From NCBI RefSeq assembly GCF_900177625.1, contig NZ_FXAU01000001.1, positions 674,644 to 738,643 of the forward strand: a stretch of 64,000 nt of DNA, written 5' to 3'. The notes beneath the pieces are model-generated. The model saw only the letters and a program-made list of their open reading frames with translations. It was not told the DNA's origin and did no database searches. A program made the translations under genes and the position numbers. The stretch comes from Sphingobacterium psychroaquaticum (lineage in GTDB: Bacteria > Bacteroidota > Bacteroidia > Sphingobacteriales > Sphingobacteriaceae). Shown piece after piece: positions 55,495-64,000 of the stretch (position 1 is the first letter of the stretch; each line of letters opens with the position of its first letter).

Positions 55495-55662
55495 ATGAAA
55501 CTATATCGAAGAAAGAAAAGCGAAGAAGTACCTAAGGTAGTTCTCGAGGAGGCCAACGACAAACCAGCGGCACGTGGGATTTGGATAACTATATTTATTG
55601 TCATCCTTGTGTTAGGACTGGTGTATTACCTCTTTTTTAAGGATTACTTCATCACCGATTAA
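55495..55662 (+). CDS. Small single-span membrane protein, 55 aa
   Basis: A 55-codon frame (MKLYRRKKSEEVPKVVLEE...) with a basic N-terminus, one membrane segment (residues ~29-47, GIWITIFIVILVLGLVYYLF) and a short acidic tail. It stands 44 bp before a YciF-like gene, so it may be co-transcribed with it. A GAGGAGGAG ribosome site at 55465 is spaced better for an overlapping 16-codon frame at 55485, in another frame, that ends at 55535. This makes translational coupling or a leader peptide possible. Confidence 0.55.
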   Translation: MKLYRRKKSEEVPKVVLEEANDKPAARGIWITIFIVILVLGLVYYLFFKDYFITD

Positions 55663-55706
55663 ATCAATTTTTCAAACGAGACTATACGTCTTTAAAAACA
55701 ATTACC

Positions 55707-56222
55707 ATGAAAAGAACAGAAAAAAATGACATGCCAAACGGACATTTACATGAGCTGTTTGTCGATGAGCTTAAGGATGCATTGAGTGCGGAGAAACAAT
55801 TGTTGACAGCGCTTAAGAAAATGCAGCAAGAAGCGACCAATGAAGAACTGAAAGGTGCTTTTGCAGACCATCATGAACAAACGCAAGAGCATATTCACCG
55901 ATTAAAGCAAGTGTTTGACCACCTGGGGCTGGCGCCTCGGGCTAAGACTTGTAAAGCCATGCAGGGACTACTGGAAGAAGCCGAAGAAATAAGCTTTAAC
56001 TTTGACGGCGATCCGATAAAGGATGCTGCCTTGATTGCTGCAGCACAGAAAGTGGAACACTACGAAATGGCAACCTATGGTACATTAGTGACCTACGCGA
56101 ATATGATGGGACATAAACAGTCGGAGGACCTTTTACAGCAGACGCTGGATGAGGAAAAAGAGACGGATAGGTTGTTAACGGATATTGCTGTCAACAAGGC
56201 TAATTCAGTTAGTGCGTTCTAG
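55707..56222 (+). CDS. YciE/YciF-like ferritin-type stress protein (DUF892)
   Basis: A 171-residue four-helix protein of the DUF892/YciF family. LHELFVDELKDALSAEKQLLTALKKM carries the first Glu/Asp metal motif, followed by DHHEQTQEHIHRL and AAQKVEHYEMATYGTLVTYA with the E-x-x-H ferritin-like ligands. Homologues are induced by general stress and osmotic shock; the catalytic role is unclear. The region (trehalose synthesis, SurE, Rho_N-like, YciF-like) resembles a stress-response neighbourhood. Confidence 0.88.
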   Translation: MKRTEKNDMPNGHLHELFVDELKDALSAEKQLLTALKKMQQEATNEELKGAFADHHEQTQEHIHRLKQVFDHLGLAPRAKTCKAMQGLLEEAEEISFNFDGDPIKDAALIAAAQKVEHYEMATYGTLVTYANMMGHKQSEDLLQQTLDEEKETDRLLTDIAVNKANSVSAF

Positions 56223-56301
56223 ATGTTTCAAACTACTCTTGTACGGAAAAGCTCCTGTGTTTGTTCTAGAACATGTGCGTTTCGTTGCTCGATGACATTA
56301 A

Positions 56302-56344
56302 ATCAGGTATTTACATCGGTGAAAGTGGATGTAAATACCTGATA
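56302..56344. terminator. Bidirectional terminator between yciF-like and efflux genes
   Basis: Perfect 16-bp inverted repeat ATCAGGTATTTACATC (56302-56317) / complement (56328-56343) with a 10-base loop between convergent genes. Confidence 0.9.
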
Positions 56345-56356
56345 TTTATAGCGATG

Positions 56357-57796
56357 CTATTGCCATCCACCTCCCAGTGCACGATATAAAGAAACGCGCG
56401 CCGACAGCTGATCTCTCTTATTTGTTGCGAGTTCCAGTTCACTTTCCAGCAATTGTCCTTGGGCAATAACCACTTCCAGGTAGGTTGCCATACCACTTTG
56501 GAACAATAGGTCAGCTTTACTGATGGCCTGCTCTAATTGCTGGGCACGGCGCTCCAATACATCTTGCTGACTGTGCAACTTCTCGATAGATACCAAGGCG
56601 TTGGACACTTCGTTTACGGCAACCAAAACCGATTCTCGGAAGCTGATAACCGCTTTTTCACGATCGACCAGCGCCACCTCGTAGTTGGTTTTTATACGCT
56701 TGCCCTGCAAGATAGGTTGGGTAATCCCACCGGTAACGGTTCCAAAGAGCGAGGCGGGTAGAGTGAACCAATTACTTAGTTCGAAGCTGTTGACGCCCGC
56801 ACTAGCACCAATGCGCAATGCCGGATAAAAATCTGCTTTGGCAATACCTACTTCCGCATTTGCATGCGTCAAAGCCAGTTCGGCTTGTTTAACATCCGGT
56901 CTGTTGGCAACCAAAGCCGATGGTAGGCCTGTAGATAGGTTCTCTTTGGTGCTTGGCACAGCAAGCCCTACACTGCGTTGGATTGCATTCGGAAAGGAAC
57001 CTGCCAAAATACTCAAGGCGTTTTCTTGCACGGTAATCTGTTGTTCGAACAGCGGGATCAGCTTTTCTGCATTTAGCTGTTGGGCTTCAGCCTGTGCAAT
57101 GGCTAAAGCGCTCACCTGTCCCGATTGGAACTGCCATTCGATAAGTTTTCGTGTCTGTAGCGTTAATGCTGCATTTTTCTTCGCCGTATTCAACTGGTAG
57201 TCCAACATCAGCAAGTTGTAGTAGCCCTGTGCTACTTCCGCGATTAATGCCGTTTGTACCGCTTTTCTGGCCGCATCGGTTTGCAGGTAATTGGTCTCGG
57301 CAACGCGCTTTTGATTCTTGATCTTGCCCCAGATATCGGCCTCCCAGGAGAGGCCTACGTTGAGGGCATATTCCTCGATATGGCTACGTTGGAGCGCCTG
57401 GTTGAGATTGGCGCCCAACATGCTGTTTTCAGAAGGACTGTTGCTGCTGGCCTGCACGCCAAGCTGTACCTCCGGCACATTGCCCCATTTGGCTTTCGTC
57501 CACTGTAACCGTGCAATTTCCAGGTTTTTAAGCGCGAGTTGTAACTGGTTGTTCTTGGCAACGGCATCGGTAATCAGTGTTTTCAAGGCAGGGTCTACAA
57601 AAAAGTCATTCCACGGGAGAGCTGCTAAAAGACGATTGTTGGAAGAATCCGTTAGACTAGAGATTGTATCTGCCGATCGGTACTGCGGTGGCAGCGTCTC
57701 TTGGGAGTACGTGATATCCTTCGATATCTTACAAGAAGCGACGACGGCAAGCAACAGTGCACTAGCGGCAAGGCGTTTTACATGAATTGTGTACAT
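56357..57796 (-). CDS. RND outer-membrane factor (NodT/OprM-type lipoprotein)
   Basis: A 479-residue outer-membrane channel lipoprotein (signal ending VVASC, Cys22). The two OEP domains contain ALPWNDFFVDPALKTLITDAVAKNNQLQLALKNLEIARLQW and NRPDVKQAELALTHANAEVGIAKADFYPALRIGASAGV, the standard NodT/CusC/OprM signatures. It forms the outer-membrane exit duct of the three-part pump. Third gene of the efflux operon, 10 bp after the RND gene, followed by a terminator. Confidence 0.93.
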   Translation of the reverse strand: MYTIHVKRLAASALLLAVVASCKISKDITYSQETLPPQYRSADTISSLTDSSNNRLLAALPWNDFFVDPALKTLITDAVAKNNQLQLALKNLEIARLQWTKAKWGNVPEVQLGVQASSNSPSENSMLGANLNQALQRSHIEEYALNVGLSWEADIWGKIKNQKRVAETNYLQTDAARKAVQTALIAEVAQGYYNLLMLDYQLNTAKKNAALTLQTRKLIEWQFQSGQVSALAIAQAEAQQLNAEKLIPLFEQQITVQENALSILAGSFPNAIQRSVGLAVPSTKENLSTGLPSALVANRPDVKQAELALTHANAEVGIAKADFYPALRIGASAGVNSFELSNWFTLPASLFGTVTGGITQPILQGKRIKTNYEVALVDREKAVISFRESVLVAVNEVSNALVSIEKLHSQQDVLERRAQQLEQAISKADLLFQSGMATYLEVVIAQGQLLESELELATNKRDQLSARVSLYRALGGGWQ

Positions 57797-57806
57797 AGAT
57801 ATTTCG

Positions 57807-60800
57807 TTAAATAGTATCGTTAATCTGATCTTTTACCTGCGGTATCGGCTTACCCGATATCTTTTCCTGTAGATATTGAAAGAGGACGAACAAAACAGGA
57901 ATAATGAATAAGCCTAATATCACACCCGACAGCATACCGCCAGCGGCACCAATACTGATCGAATGATTCCCCATTGCGGAAGGTCCTTTCACGTTCATCA
58001 TCGGAATTAACCCGGCAATGAAAGCAACAGAAGTCATGATGATGGGGCGCAAACGTAACCTAGATGCTTCGACAACGGAGGAGAGCAAGCTTTCGCCCGT
58101 ACGTCGACGCTGCAAGGCAAATTCCACAATCAGGATCGCATTTTTTGCGAGCAAACCAATCAACATCACTAAGGCGACCTGCACATAGATGTTGTTCTCC
58201 AGACCCGTCAGTCCGATCGCGATAAAAACGCCCAGCACGCCTGTCGGAATAGAGAGTATAACCGCCAATGGTAGGATATAACTCTCATATTGTGCGGCTA
58301 AAAGGAGGTAAATGAACAAGAGTGATAAACCGAAGATGATGGCTGATTGCCCGCCGGAGGATAATTCTTCTTTGGTCATGCCGGAAAACTGATGGTTATA
58401 GCCTGCAGGCAATTGCTGGGCTGCCACTTCTTCGACGGCCTTGATCGCGTCGCCTGAGCTATAACCTGGCTTAGCAATAGCGTTGATGCTGATCGAGTTA
58501 AACAGGTTGTACCGCGATGCCGTTTCTGGTCCGTATACCCGATGTAAGGTGACTAAGGTATTGATTGGCACGGCTTGTCCGAGTCTGTTTTTAACAAATA
58601 CACCCTCCATGGTGGTCAGGTTGGCACGATCGTCTTTTTGCGCCTGCATCATCACGCGGTAGTACTTACCAAAGCGATTGAAATCGGTGGCCTGCGAAGA
58701 ACCAAAATATACCTGCATGGTGCGCAGGATATCTTTGACATTGACCTGCAGCTGTGCGGCCTTCAGCTCATCAACCTCCAGATTGTACTGTGGGTAATCG
58801 GCTTTGAACGTGGTAAATGCCATGGCAATTTCGGGACGTTGCATCAAAGAACAGATAAACTGATTGCCAATATCGCTGAATTTATTGAGGCTACCACCAG
58901 TCTTGTCTTGTAAAACCATATCCAGCCCGTCCACATTGCTAAATCCCGGGACGGTAGGGAAGGTAAAGACAAAAAAGTTGACACCTTTGACGACGGAAAG
59001 TTTCTGATTCACCTCCGCCATGATTGCATTGATATCGCTGATTGGCCCCCGTTCTTTTGCCGGCTTCAGCAACAGGAAGATAACCCCACTGGAAGGATTG
59101 GTAGACTGTGTCATCACATTGAATCCTGACATGGCATTCACGGTTTTGGCCGAGGGCAATTGCATCAAAATACGCTCGGCCTCGTCAATAGTTTTGATCG
59201 TACGATCCAATGAGGTCCCTCCAGGCATTGATACCGAAATGGCCATAAAGCCTTGATCTTCCGATGGGATAAACCCCGTTTTGGTGCGGTTGACCAACAC
59301 TACCGTCGCCAACGTAATTAATACCAAGCCAGCCATACTTACCCATTTATATCGGATTAAAAGTTGTATACCCCCCAAGTATTTGCTTGTCAGGTTGTCG
59401 AACCCACGGTTAAAGCCGATAAAGAACTTTTGCTTGAATGTTTTCTTTTCTGCCGGACCGTTATTTTCATGATGCACTGGTTCTTTGAGGAAGAGCGCGG
59501 CTAACGCAGGACTCAACGTTAAAGCATTGACAGCGGAAATAATAATGGCAATGGCCAAGGTGAGGGCAAACTGGCGGTAAAAGACGCCCGTGGACCCTTC
59601 CATAAAACCGACCGGTAAAAAAACGGCGGCCATCACCAGTGTAATAGAAATGATTGCCCCCGTAATTTCTCCCATCGCTGAAGTTGTAGCCTCCTTCGGT
59701 GGCAAGTGGCTGTGTTCCATCTTGGAGTGAACAGCCTCCACCACCACAATAGCGTCATCCACCACAATTCCAATGGCCAGTATTAAGGCAAAGAGTGTCA
59801 ATAGGTTGATGGAGAAACCAAATAGTAGCATAAAGAAAAAGGTACCCAAAATGGCCACCGGTACGGCAATGGCCGGAATTAAGGTCGAGCGGAAGTCTTG
59901 CAGGAAGATAAACACAACCAAGAAAACCAAGACAAAGGCCTCCAGCAGCGTTTTGATTACCTGATTGATGGATTGATCCAAAGCATCTTTGGTGTTGTAG
60001 AGAATCAGGTACTCGACTCCTTTAGGGAAATCTTTAGCCGCCTTTTGCATCAGCTGATCGATAGCCACCTGTATTTCACTAGCGTTCGATCCGGCGAGCT
60101 GCATGGTGCCGATATTGATCCCCGGCTTGCCATTCACCTTGGTGGAGCTACCGTAGGTATATGATCCCAGTTCTACCTTGGCGACATCCTTGAGGCGCAG
60201 TACCGAGCCATCCGGATTGGAGCGGATAATGATATTTTCATAATCTGCCGCTTTGTTGAGCTTTCCTTTGTATTTAATAATATATTCAAAGGACTCGGTA
60301 CTGCTTTCGCCGAACTTTCCGGGGGCAGCCTCCAGATTTTTGTCTTGGATTGCTGCGGTTACTTCGTCAGGTGTCAGATTATAGGTGGTCATTTGCGTCG
60401 GGTTTAACCAGATACGCATTGCGTAGTCCTTGTTTCCACCGAACACCATAGCCTGTCCGACACCCGAGATACGTTTTATTTCAGGAATAATATTGATTTG
60501 TGCATAGTTGGCGAGGAAGGTTTCGTCAAATGATTTATCGTCTTCGGCGTAAAGGGAAACGACCATCAGCAAACTGTTTTGTTGCTTGTTGGTCGTGATC
60601 CCTGCTTTAACGACCTCCTCGGGCAGCTGGTTGGTAGCCTGCGCAACGCGGTTCTGCACGTTTACGGCTGCTTGATCGGGGTCAGTACCGAGCTTGAAGT
60701 ACACCATGATGGAGAGTGAACCATCGTTGCTAGCCGTAGAAGTCATGTAGCTCATATTCTCGACCCCGTTGATGGATTCCTCCAAAGAAGGGGCCACCGC

Positions 60801-60977
60801 GCGCAAGACCGTCTCGGCATTGGCGCCCGGATACAACGCCGTCACCAGTACCGAAGGGGGCGCAATATCAGGAAACTGCTGGAGTGGTAATTTGTAGAGA
60901 CCTAAGATTCCTAATATAATGAGGATAACAGAGATCACCGTCGCGAGGACGGGTCTGTTTATAAATTTTTTAAACAT
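57807..60977 (-). CDS. RND efflux pump inner-membrane permease (AcrB/HAE1-type)
   Basis: A 1056-residue proton-driven exporter. It opens with MFKKFINRPVLATVISVILIILGILGLYKLPLQQFPDIAPPSV, the standard HAE1 start, has the LFALILAIGIVVDDAIVVVEAVHSKM segment with the paired Asp of TM4, and a second repeat (DQGFMAISVSMPGG; VALVMLIGLLAKNAILIVEFA). HAE1-type pumps export hydrophobic drugs, detergents and bile salts. The ATG at 60977 gives this exact start; an upstream ATG at 61013 overlaps the adaptor gene. It is between adaptor and outer-membrane factor genes. Confidence 0.95.
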   Translation of the reverse strand: MFKKFINRPVLATVISVILIILGILGLYKLPLQQFPDIAPPSVLVTALYPGANAETVLRAVAPSLEESINGVENMSYMTSTASNDGSLSIMVYFKLGTDPDQAAVNVQNRVAQATNQLPEEVVKAGITTNKQQNSLLMVVSLYAEDDKSFDETFLANYAQINIIPEIKRISGVGQAMVFGGNKDYAMRIWLNPTQMTTYNLTPDEVTAAIQDKNLEAAPGKFGESSTESFEYIIKYKGKLNKAADYENIIIRSNPDGSVLRLKDVAKVELGSYTYGSSTKVNGKPGINIGTMQLAGSNASEIQVAIDQLMQKAAKDFPKGVEYLILYNTKDALDQSINQVIKTLLEAFVLVFLVVFIFLQDFRSTLIPAIAVPVAILGTFFFMLLFGFSINLLTLFALILAIGIVVDDAIVVVEAVHSKMEHSHLPPKEATTSAMGEITGAIISITLVMAAVFLPVGFMEGSTGVFYRQFALTLAIAIIISAVNALTLSPALAALFLKEPVHHENNGPAEKKTFKQKFFIGFNRGFDNLTSKYLGGIQLLIRYKWVSMAGLVLITLATVVLVNRTKTGFIPSEDQGFMAISVSMPGGTSLDRTIKTIDEAERILMQLPSAKTVNAMSGFNVMTQSTNPSSGVIFLLLKPAKERGPISDINAIMAEVNQKLSVVKGVNFFVFTFPTVPGFSNVDGLDMVLQDKTGGSLNKFSDIGNQFICSLMQRPEIAMAFTTFKADYPQYNLEVDELKAAQLQVNVKDILRTMQVYFGSSQATDFNRFGKYYRVMMQAQKDDRANLTTMEGVFVKNRLGQAVPINTLVTLHRVYGPETASRYNLFNSISINAIAKPGYSSGDAIKAVEEVAAQQLPAGYNHQFSGMTKEELSSGGQSAIIFGLSLLFIYLLLAAQYESYILPLAVILSIPTGVLGVFIAIGLTGLENNIYVQVALVMLIGLLAKNAILIVEFALQRRRTGESLLSSVVEASRLRLRPIIMTSVAFIAGLIPMMNVKGPSAMGNHSISIGAAGGMLSGVILGLFIIPVLFVLFQYLQEKISGKPIPQVKDQINDTI

Positions 60978-60993
60978 GGGTTTTTGTTCTTTT

Positions 60994-62130
60994 TTAGTTT
61001 GTTTTAGCCGCAAACACCTTTTTTGTTTCCGGCGCTATCTGCATACCGTCCTGTAACCTGTCAAATCCCTTGTGCACAATGCGATCTCCGCTTTGAAGCT
61101 CGTCACCGATCAGGTAGTTGTTGCCGCTTCGTCCTACGATTTGTATTTGTTTTTTCGTCACTTTGTTTGCGCCGTCCAAGGCATAAACAAACACCTTGTC
61201 CTGTACTTCAACGGTAGCTTCCTGGGGTACCAGGATAGCGTGGTCATGCTTGATCTTTAGTTGAATCTTTCCCGTGTTGCCAGAGCGCAGGATACCTTGC
61301 GGGTTGGGGAAGGTAGCACGCAGCATAATCGAACCGGTATTCGGATCAAACTGCCCGTTTACAGCATCAATTTTGCCAACCTCTTGGTAGGCTGACTTAT
61401 CTGCAAGTTCTAGCGTAACAGGTGCTAAATTTTTAACCTTATCGGATAGGGTAGTACCCAAATTTTGGTTTTTGAATTGGATGAAATCAATCTCGCCCAG
61501 CGAAAAGTAAACATATACCTGAGATACATTGGATACCGTGGTCAAAGCTTCGACATCGGTGGGCGAAAGCAGGCTTCCTTGTCGCTTGGGCAACCTTCCG
61601 ATATAACCGCTGACCGGTGCATGTACATTGCTATAGCCTAAGTCGATCTTGGCATTTTCGACCATGGCTTTGGCTTGCTCCAAATTCGATAGTGCGACCT
61701 GATGGGCTGCCTGTGCTGATTTTAACTGAAAGTCTGAAACGACCTTATTTTGAACCAAGGGCGTCAGCTTGTCGATCTCAAGCTGCGTGTTGATCAGCGC
61801 CGCTTTTGCGGCATTTACATTGGCGATGGTAATGTTTAACTGCTCTCGGAAAGGACGCTCGTTAATCTTAAAGAGCAGCTGTCCTTTGGTGACGTAGGCG
61901 CCTTCATCGACATAGACACGTTCCAACGTGCCGCCCACTTGTGGTCGGATTTCAATATCCGTGATACCACGAATCGCAGCTGGATATTCTTTGATGGTAT
62001 GCGCATCTGCTTCGTTCACGGTATACACGGGAAGGGACGGAACTGTTGTTGCTTCGGTGGCCGCCTTGGGCTCGGAGCAGGCTTGTAAAATCAAGCTGAG
62101 GATGATACTGGAAAAAAATAACTTTTTCAT
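60994..62130 (-). CDS. RND periplasmic adaptor (membrane fusion protein)
   Basis: A 378-residue lipoprotein (signal ending LILQAC, Cys18). The biotinyl-lipoyl-like domain (IEIRPQVGGTLERVYVDEGAYVTKGQLLFKI), a coiled-coil hairpin (~90-165), and LGYSNVHAPVSGYIGRLPKRQGSLLSPTDVEALTTVSNVSQVYVYFSLGE are typical of AcrA/MexA-type adaptors. It is the first gene of the pump operon, and its promoter region carries three copies of the TTAACnnnGTTAA palindrome. Confidence 0.94.
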   Translation of the reverse strand: MKKLFFSSIILSLILQACSEPKAATEATTVPSLPVYTVNEADAHTIKEYPAAIRGITDIEIRPQVGGTLERVYVDEGAYVTKGQLLFKINERPFREQLNITIANVNAAKAALINTQLEIDKLTPLVQNKVVSDFQLKSAQAAHQVALSNLEQAKAMVENAKIDLGYSNVHAPVSGYIGRLPKRQGSLLSPTDVEALTTVSNVSQVYVYFSLGEIDFIQFKNQNLGTTLSDKVKNLAPVTLELADKSAYQEVGKIDAVNGQFDPNTGSIMLRATFPNPQGILRSGNTGKIQLKIKHDHAILVPQEATVEVQDKVFVYALDGANKVTKKQIQIVGRSGNNYLIGDELQSGDRIVHKGFDRLQDGMQIAPETKKVFAAKTN

Positions 62131-62189
62131 TGTTGTTAAGCGGATAAAGAGTTGTTTATTTTAGAGATAATCTATTTCAGTTATATAGT

Positions 62190-62202
62190 TTAACGATGTT
62201 AA
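62190..62202. promoter_or_regulatory. Operator copy 1 (TTAACGATGTTAA)
   Basis: A perfect 5+5 dyad, TTAAC-GAT-GTTAA, 60 bases upstream of the adaptor start. One of five copies in the two TetR-facing promoters. It is the copy nearest the adaptor gene and would block transcription of the pump. Confidence 0.8.
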
Positions 62203-62325
62203 GTCGAGAAAAAAAGACAAACGAAATCCTGCTCCGCAGAGGGGAGTGCTGTAAAACCTGTTTTTAGTGACGGAAACTAGAAACAGTGTGAATCGGATAT
62301 CTTTATTTTAATGCTATTAAATAAA

Positions 62326-62338
62326 TTAACAACGTTAA
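62326..62338. promoter_or_regulatory. Operator copy 2 (TTAACAACGTTAA)
   Basis: A perfect 5+5 dyad with AAC spacer, 136 bp from copy 1, in the upstream region of the pump operon. Confidence 0.78.
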
Positions 62339-62445
62339 GTAAAGGGTAAAAGGCCGTATAAAAGAAAGCAGATCTTGATGCAGTAGTTCATGTTGATTTT
62401 AGCGTGTAATCCGTTTGATTACTTTTTTTAATGTGGTAAAACTAT

Positions 62446-62458
62446 TTAACAGTGTTAA
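62446..62458. promoter_or_regulatory. Operator copy 3 (TTAACAGTGTTAA)
   Basis: A perfect 5+5 dyad with AGT spacer, 120 bp from copy 2, close to the 3' end of the tetR gene. Confidence 0.78.
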
Positions 62459-62495
62459 GTATTGTTCGCAAAAAAAACGAATTTCTTGCGTTATT

Positions 62496-63128
62496 TTACG
62501 AACTCGTCGTTTCTTTGACTGGAATTTCTTCCTGTTTGTAGAGGGAGCGCGTTATAGCCACTACCGCATCTTTGAAAATTTGTTCATTGGTAGTCTCGGA
62601 GAGACCATTACCAATCATATTGACGGAAATAAGGCCGTGGATGACGGAGAAGAAAGTGAAGTACTTTATCTTTACTTCAGCTCCTGTAGGCTGTTGATCC
62701 TGCATAATTTCTTCAATACATTTCACAAAGAGTTGGTAGGTGGTCTCGCGTTCGAAATTATCGGACTGCACACAACACTTCATCTCCACGCCAAACATAA
62801 CCTGGTACAATTCTTTATTCGCAAAAGCAAAATTCCAAAACGCGACCCACATGGCTTGGAGCTTTTTATCCGGGTGTGTTTCCGTTTCGCTGGCGGCTTT
62901 CACGAGTTTGGTGAGGTTGTTATGTCCTTTACAGGTGAGCTCCTCAATAATAGCTTGCTTATTGGCAAAGTACTCATAAATGATGGGCGCGGTATATTCA
63001 ATGCGATCAGCAATCTTGCGCATGTTCAGCCCTTCCCATCCTTCTTCCTTGACGATCGCATAAGCGGCATCCAGAATACTATTTCTAGTTTCTTCTTTTT
63101 GTCTTTGTATGCGATCTTTACTGGCCAT
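62496..63128 (-). CDS. TetR-family repressor of the RND pump
   Basis: A 210-residue regulator with the DNA-binding domain at ~1-60 (RQKEETRNSILDAAYAIVKEEGWEGLNMRKIADRIEYTAPIIYEYFANKQAIIEEL) and a C-terminal WHG-type ligand domain (~80-190, including AMWVAFWNFAFANKELYQVMFGVEM). It lies upstream of the pump operon in the same direction. Five TTAACnnnGTTAA dyads flank it, two in its own promoter, so it probably represses itself and the pump until a ligand releases it. Confidence 0.9.
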   Translation of the reverse strand: MASKDRIQRQKEETRNSILDAAYAIVKEEGWEGLNMRKIADRIEYTAPIIYEYFANKQAIIEELTCKGHNNLTKLVKAASETETHPDKKLQAMWVAFWNFAFANKELYQVMFGVEMKCCVQSDNFERETTYQLFVKCIEEIMQDQQPTGAEVKIKYFTFFSVIHGLISVNMIGNGLSETTNEQIFKDAVVAITRSLYKQEEIPVKETTSS

Positions 63129-63138
63129 ATTAAATTAT

Positions 63139-63151
63139 CTAACAACGTTAA
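63139..63151. promoter_or_regulatory. Operator copy 4 (CTAACAACGTTAA)
   Basis: One mismatch from the TTAACnnnGTTAA consensus, 10 bases upstream of the tetR start, suited to autorepression. Confidence 0.75.
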
Positions 63152-63172
63152 GCAAAAGTAGTATTAATTTAT

Positions 63173-63185
63173 TTAACGCTGTTAG
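63173..63185. promoter_or_regulatory. Operator copy 5 (TTAACGCTGTTAG)
   Basis: One mismatch from the consensus, 34 bp (about three helical turns) from copy 4, in the tetR promoter region. Confidence 0.72.
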
Positions 63186-63258
63186 ATTTTTTTGACCGTT
63201 GATAGATTTATGACATTTTTTTGTTTTATCTCCATCGAAGAAGTATGCGATTGGCGCT

Positions 63259-64000
63259 TTAAAGTCCTGTTATCATCTCAAATTGGTCTATGGTATTGGT
63301 GAGCCCTAGTTTTTCAAGAAATAATTTACTCTCGAAAGAAGCTTCGTCAACGTTATTTACTTGTACTTTCTCACCTGCTACAAGACGATTTATTTCGGCA
63401 AACAACCGGGAAGCGATACCTTTTCGGCGGAAGAGTGGAGCTACAGCAAATTGGTGGATCCGTCTCGTTAACGGACTGAAAAATACATAGCCTATTAATT
63501 GATCTTGAACAAATGCACCCAATATATGGAGATGCATATGTTCTATACTTGCGGGCATGTTTTGCCAGCTAGGTGTAATATCCCAAAAAGACTGAAGAGT
63601 AGGCCATGAAAATTCGTTTATCGTTTGGATGGTGGCGGTATTGTCCGTGCTTTTTACTTGGATTTCTCCACTGAAGCAAAGGAGTTTACGGTTTATAGTA
63701 AAACCATCTTTCTCGTATGCTCGGATTGCAGCATCATTCCCTTCAATTACTTCTAATACGACTTGTTGGACGTTGTTTTCTTGGAAGAATGGTTTCATGA
63801 AAGCCGACATTTGTCCCACAAGCCCTTTCCCGCGGTAAGCCGGAAGCACACCCGTTCCGCCATTATAGACGGTTTTATTACCATCATTCTCACGTACGCC
63901 ATACAGCATGAAGGCAATGAGTTTATCGTTGTCAAATGCCCCAACAGACCACGGTAAGTGTATATCTTCATTCTTGATTTTGGATTGAAGCTGCTCGGCC
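63259..64000 (-). CDS. GNAT-family N-acetyltransferase, 5' end beyond the window
   Basis: The last ~247 residues of an acetyltransferase; the frame stays open through base 64000 (SVGAFDNDKLIAFMLYGVRENDG precedes the internal Met at 63909), so the real start lies outside. Two GNAT motifs are visible: YNGGTGVLPAYRGKGLVGQM and, near the C-terminus, FAVAPLFRRKGIASRLFAEI. This suggests a tandem-GNAT protein. The substrate is not indicated. Confidence 0.8.
   Translation of the reverse strand, partial: AEQLQSKIKNEDIHLPWSVGAFDNDKLIAFMLYGVRENDGNKTVYNGGTGVLPAYRGKGLVGQMSAFMKPFFQENNVQQVVLEVIEGNDAAIRAYEKDGFTINRKLLCFSGEIQVKSTDNTATIQTINEFSWPTLQSFWDITPSWQNMPASIEHMHLHILGAFVQDQLIGYVFFSPLTRRIHQFAVAPLFRRKGIASRLFAEINRLVAGEKVQVNNVDEASFESKLFLEKLGLTNTIDQFEMITGL

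Noticed and set aside
62415..63161. A 248-residue frame opposite to the tetR gene
   Set aside because: It is antisense to a clear TetR protein, crosses two operator regions and shows no domain.

Overview
The window looks like part of a chromosome from the phylum Bacteroidota, most likely the Sphingobacteriaceae (Sphingobacterium- or Pedobacter-like). The reasons are a FecI/FecR-SusC/SusD locus with an STN domain on SusC, a CHU_C-type (type IX secretion) sorting domain, DUF3078 and DUF4822 exported proteins, few clear Shine-Dalgarno sites, and a few Bacteroidota-style TAnnTTTG promoter boxes. Genus is an inference. No phage, transposase, integrase or CRISPR array was found.

Layout. 1-657 is a mosaic of intergenic repeats. 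658-9469 is a complete non-phosphorylative L-fucose locus: a divergent AraC regulator, FucP permease, RhaM-type mutarotase, UxaA-type dehydratase, SDR, FAH-type hydrolase, amidohydrolase lactonase, second SDR and a GNAT protein. The predicted flow is fucose > fuconolactone > fuconate > 2-keto-3-deoxyfuconate > 2,4-diketo acid > pyruvate + lactate. A DEAD-box helicase follows, then about 1 kb of repeats (inverted relative to 1-657, and partly tandemly duplicated) that runs up to a secreted GH123-like glycosidase.

13.9-25.9 kb holds housekeeping and singleton genes: PhnA, a zinc metallopeptidase, a bestrophin, a LuxE-type acyl-protein synthetase, FabG, malate:quinone oxidoreductase, a TPP riboswitch controlling a PnuT-like transporter that overlaps an acyl-CoA-dehydrogenase-like flavoprotein, a TetR regulator, a lipoprotein phosphatase, an MBL-fold hydrolase and a HAD phosphatase. 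A tRNA with anticodon CAT lies at 25952. 26.1-28.8 kb is a more AT-rich stretch with a GNAT, an HxlR/oxidoreductase pair that shares a palindromic operator candidate, and a lipoprotein.

29.0-35.4 kb encodes surface proteins: a CHU_C adhesin-like protein, a 1046-residue collagen-like protein with eleven 63-bp repeats, a small secreted protein and a DUF3078 protein. 35.4-38.2 kb is an arginine catabolism unit (rocD-arginase with a divergent Lrp). 38.4-45.3 kb is a sigma/anti-sigma/SusC/SusD transport system with no linked glycosidase. 45.5-48.9 kb has an Fe-alcohol dehydrogenase, a saccharopine-dehydrogenase-like protein and a type IB topoisomerase. 49.1-54.1 kb is a trehalose/stress cluster (lipid kinase, fused OtsA-OtsB, GH15), followed by SurE and small stress-type genes (Rho_N-like, a small membrane protein, YciF-like). 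56.4-63.2 kb is an RND efflux operon with a TetR gene; five copies of a TTAACnnnGTTAA palindrome lie in the two promoter regions. The window ends inside a GNAT gene.

Most promising for follow-up: the five-site RND/TetR operator set; the TPP riboswitch unit with its unexplained flavoprotein; the fucose pathway with a UxaA-type dehydratase and an SDR that lacks the catalytic lysine; the surface-protein locus behind a leader with two competing hairpin arms; and the mosaic repeat family.
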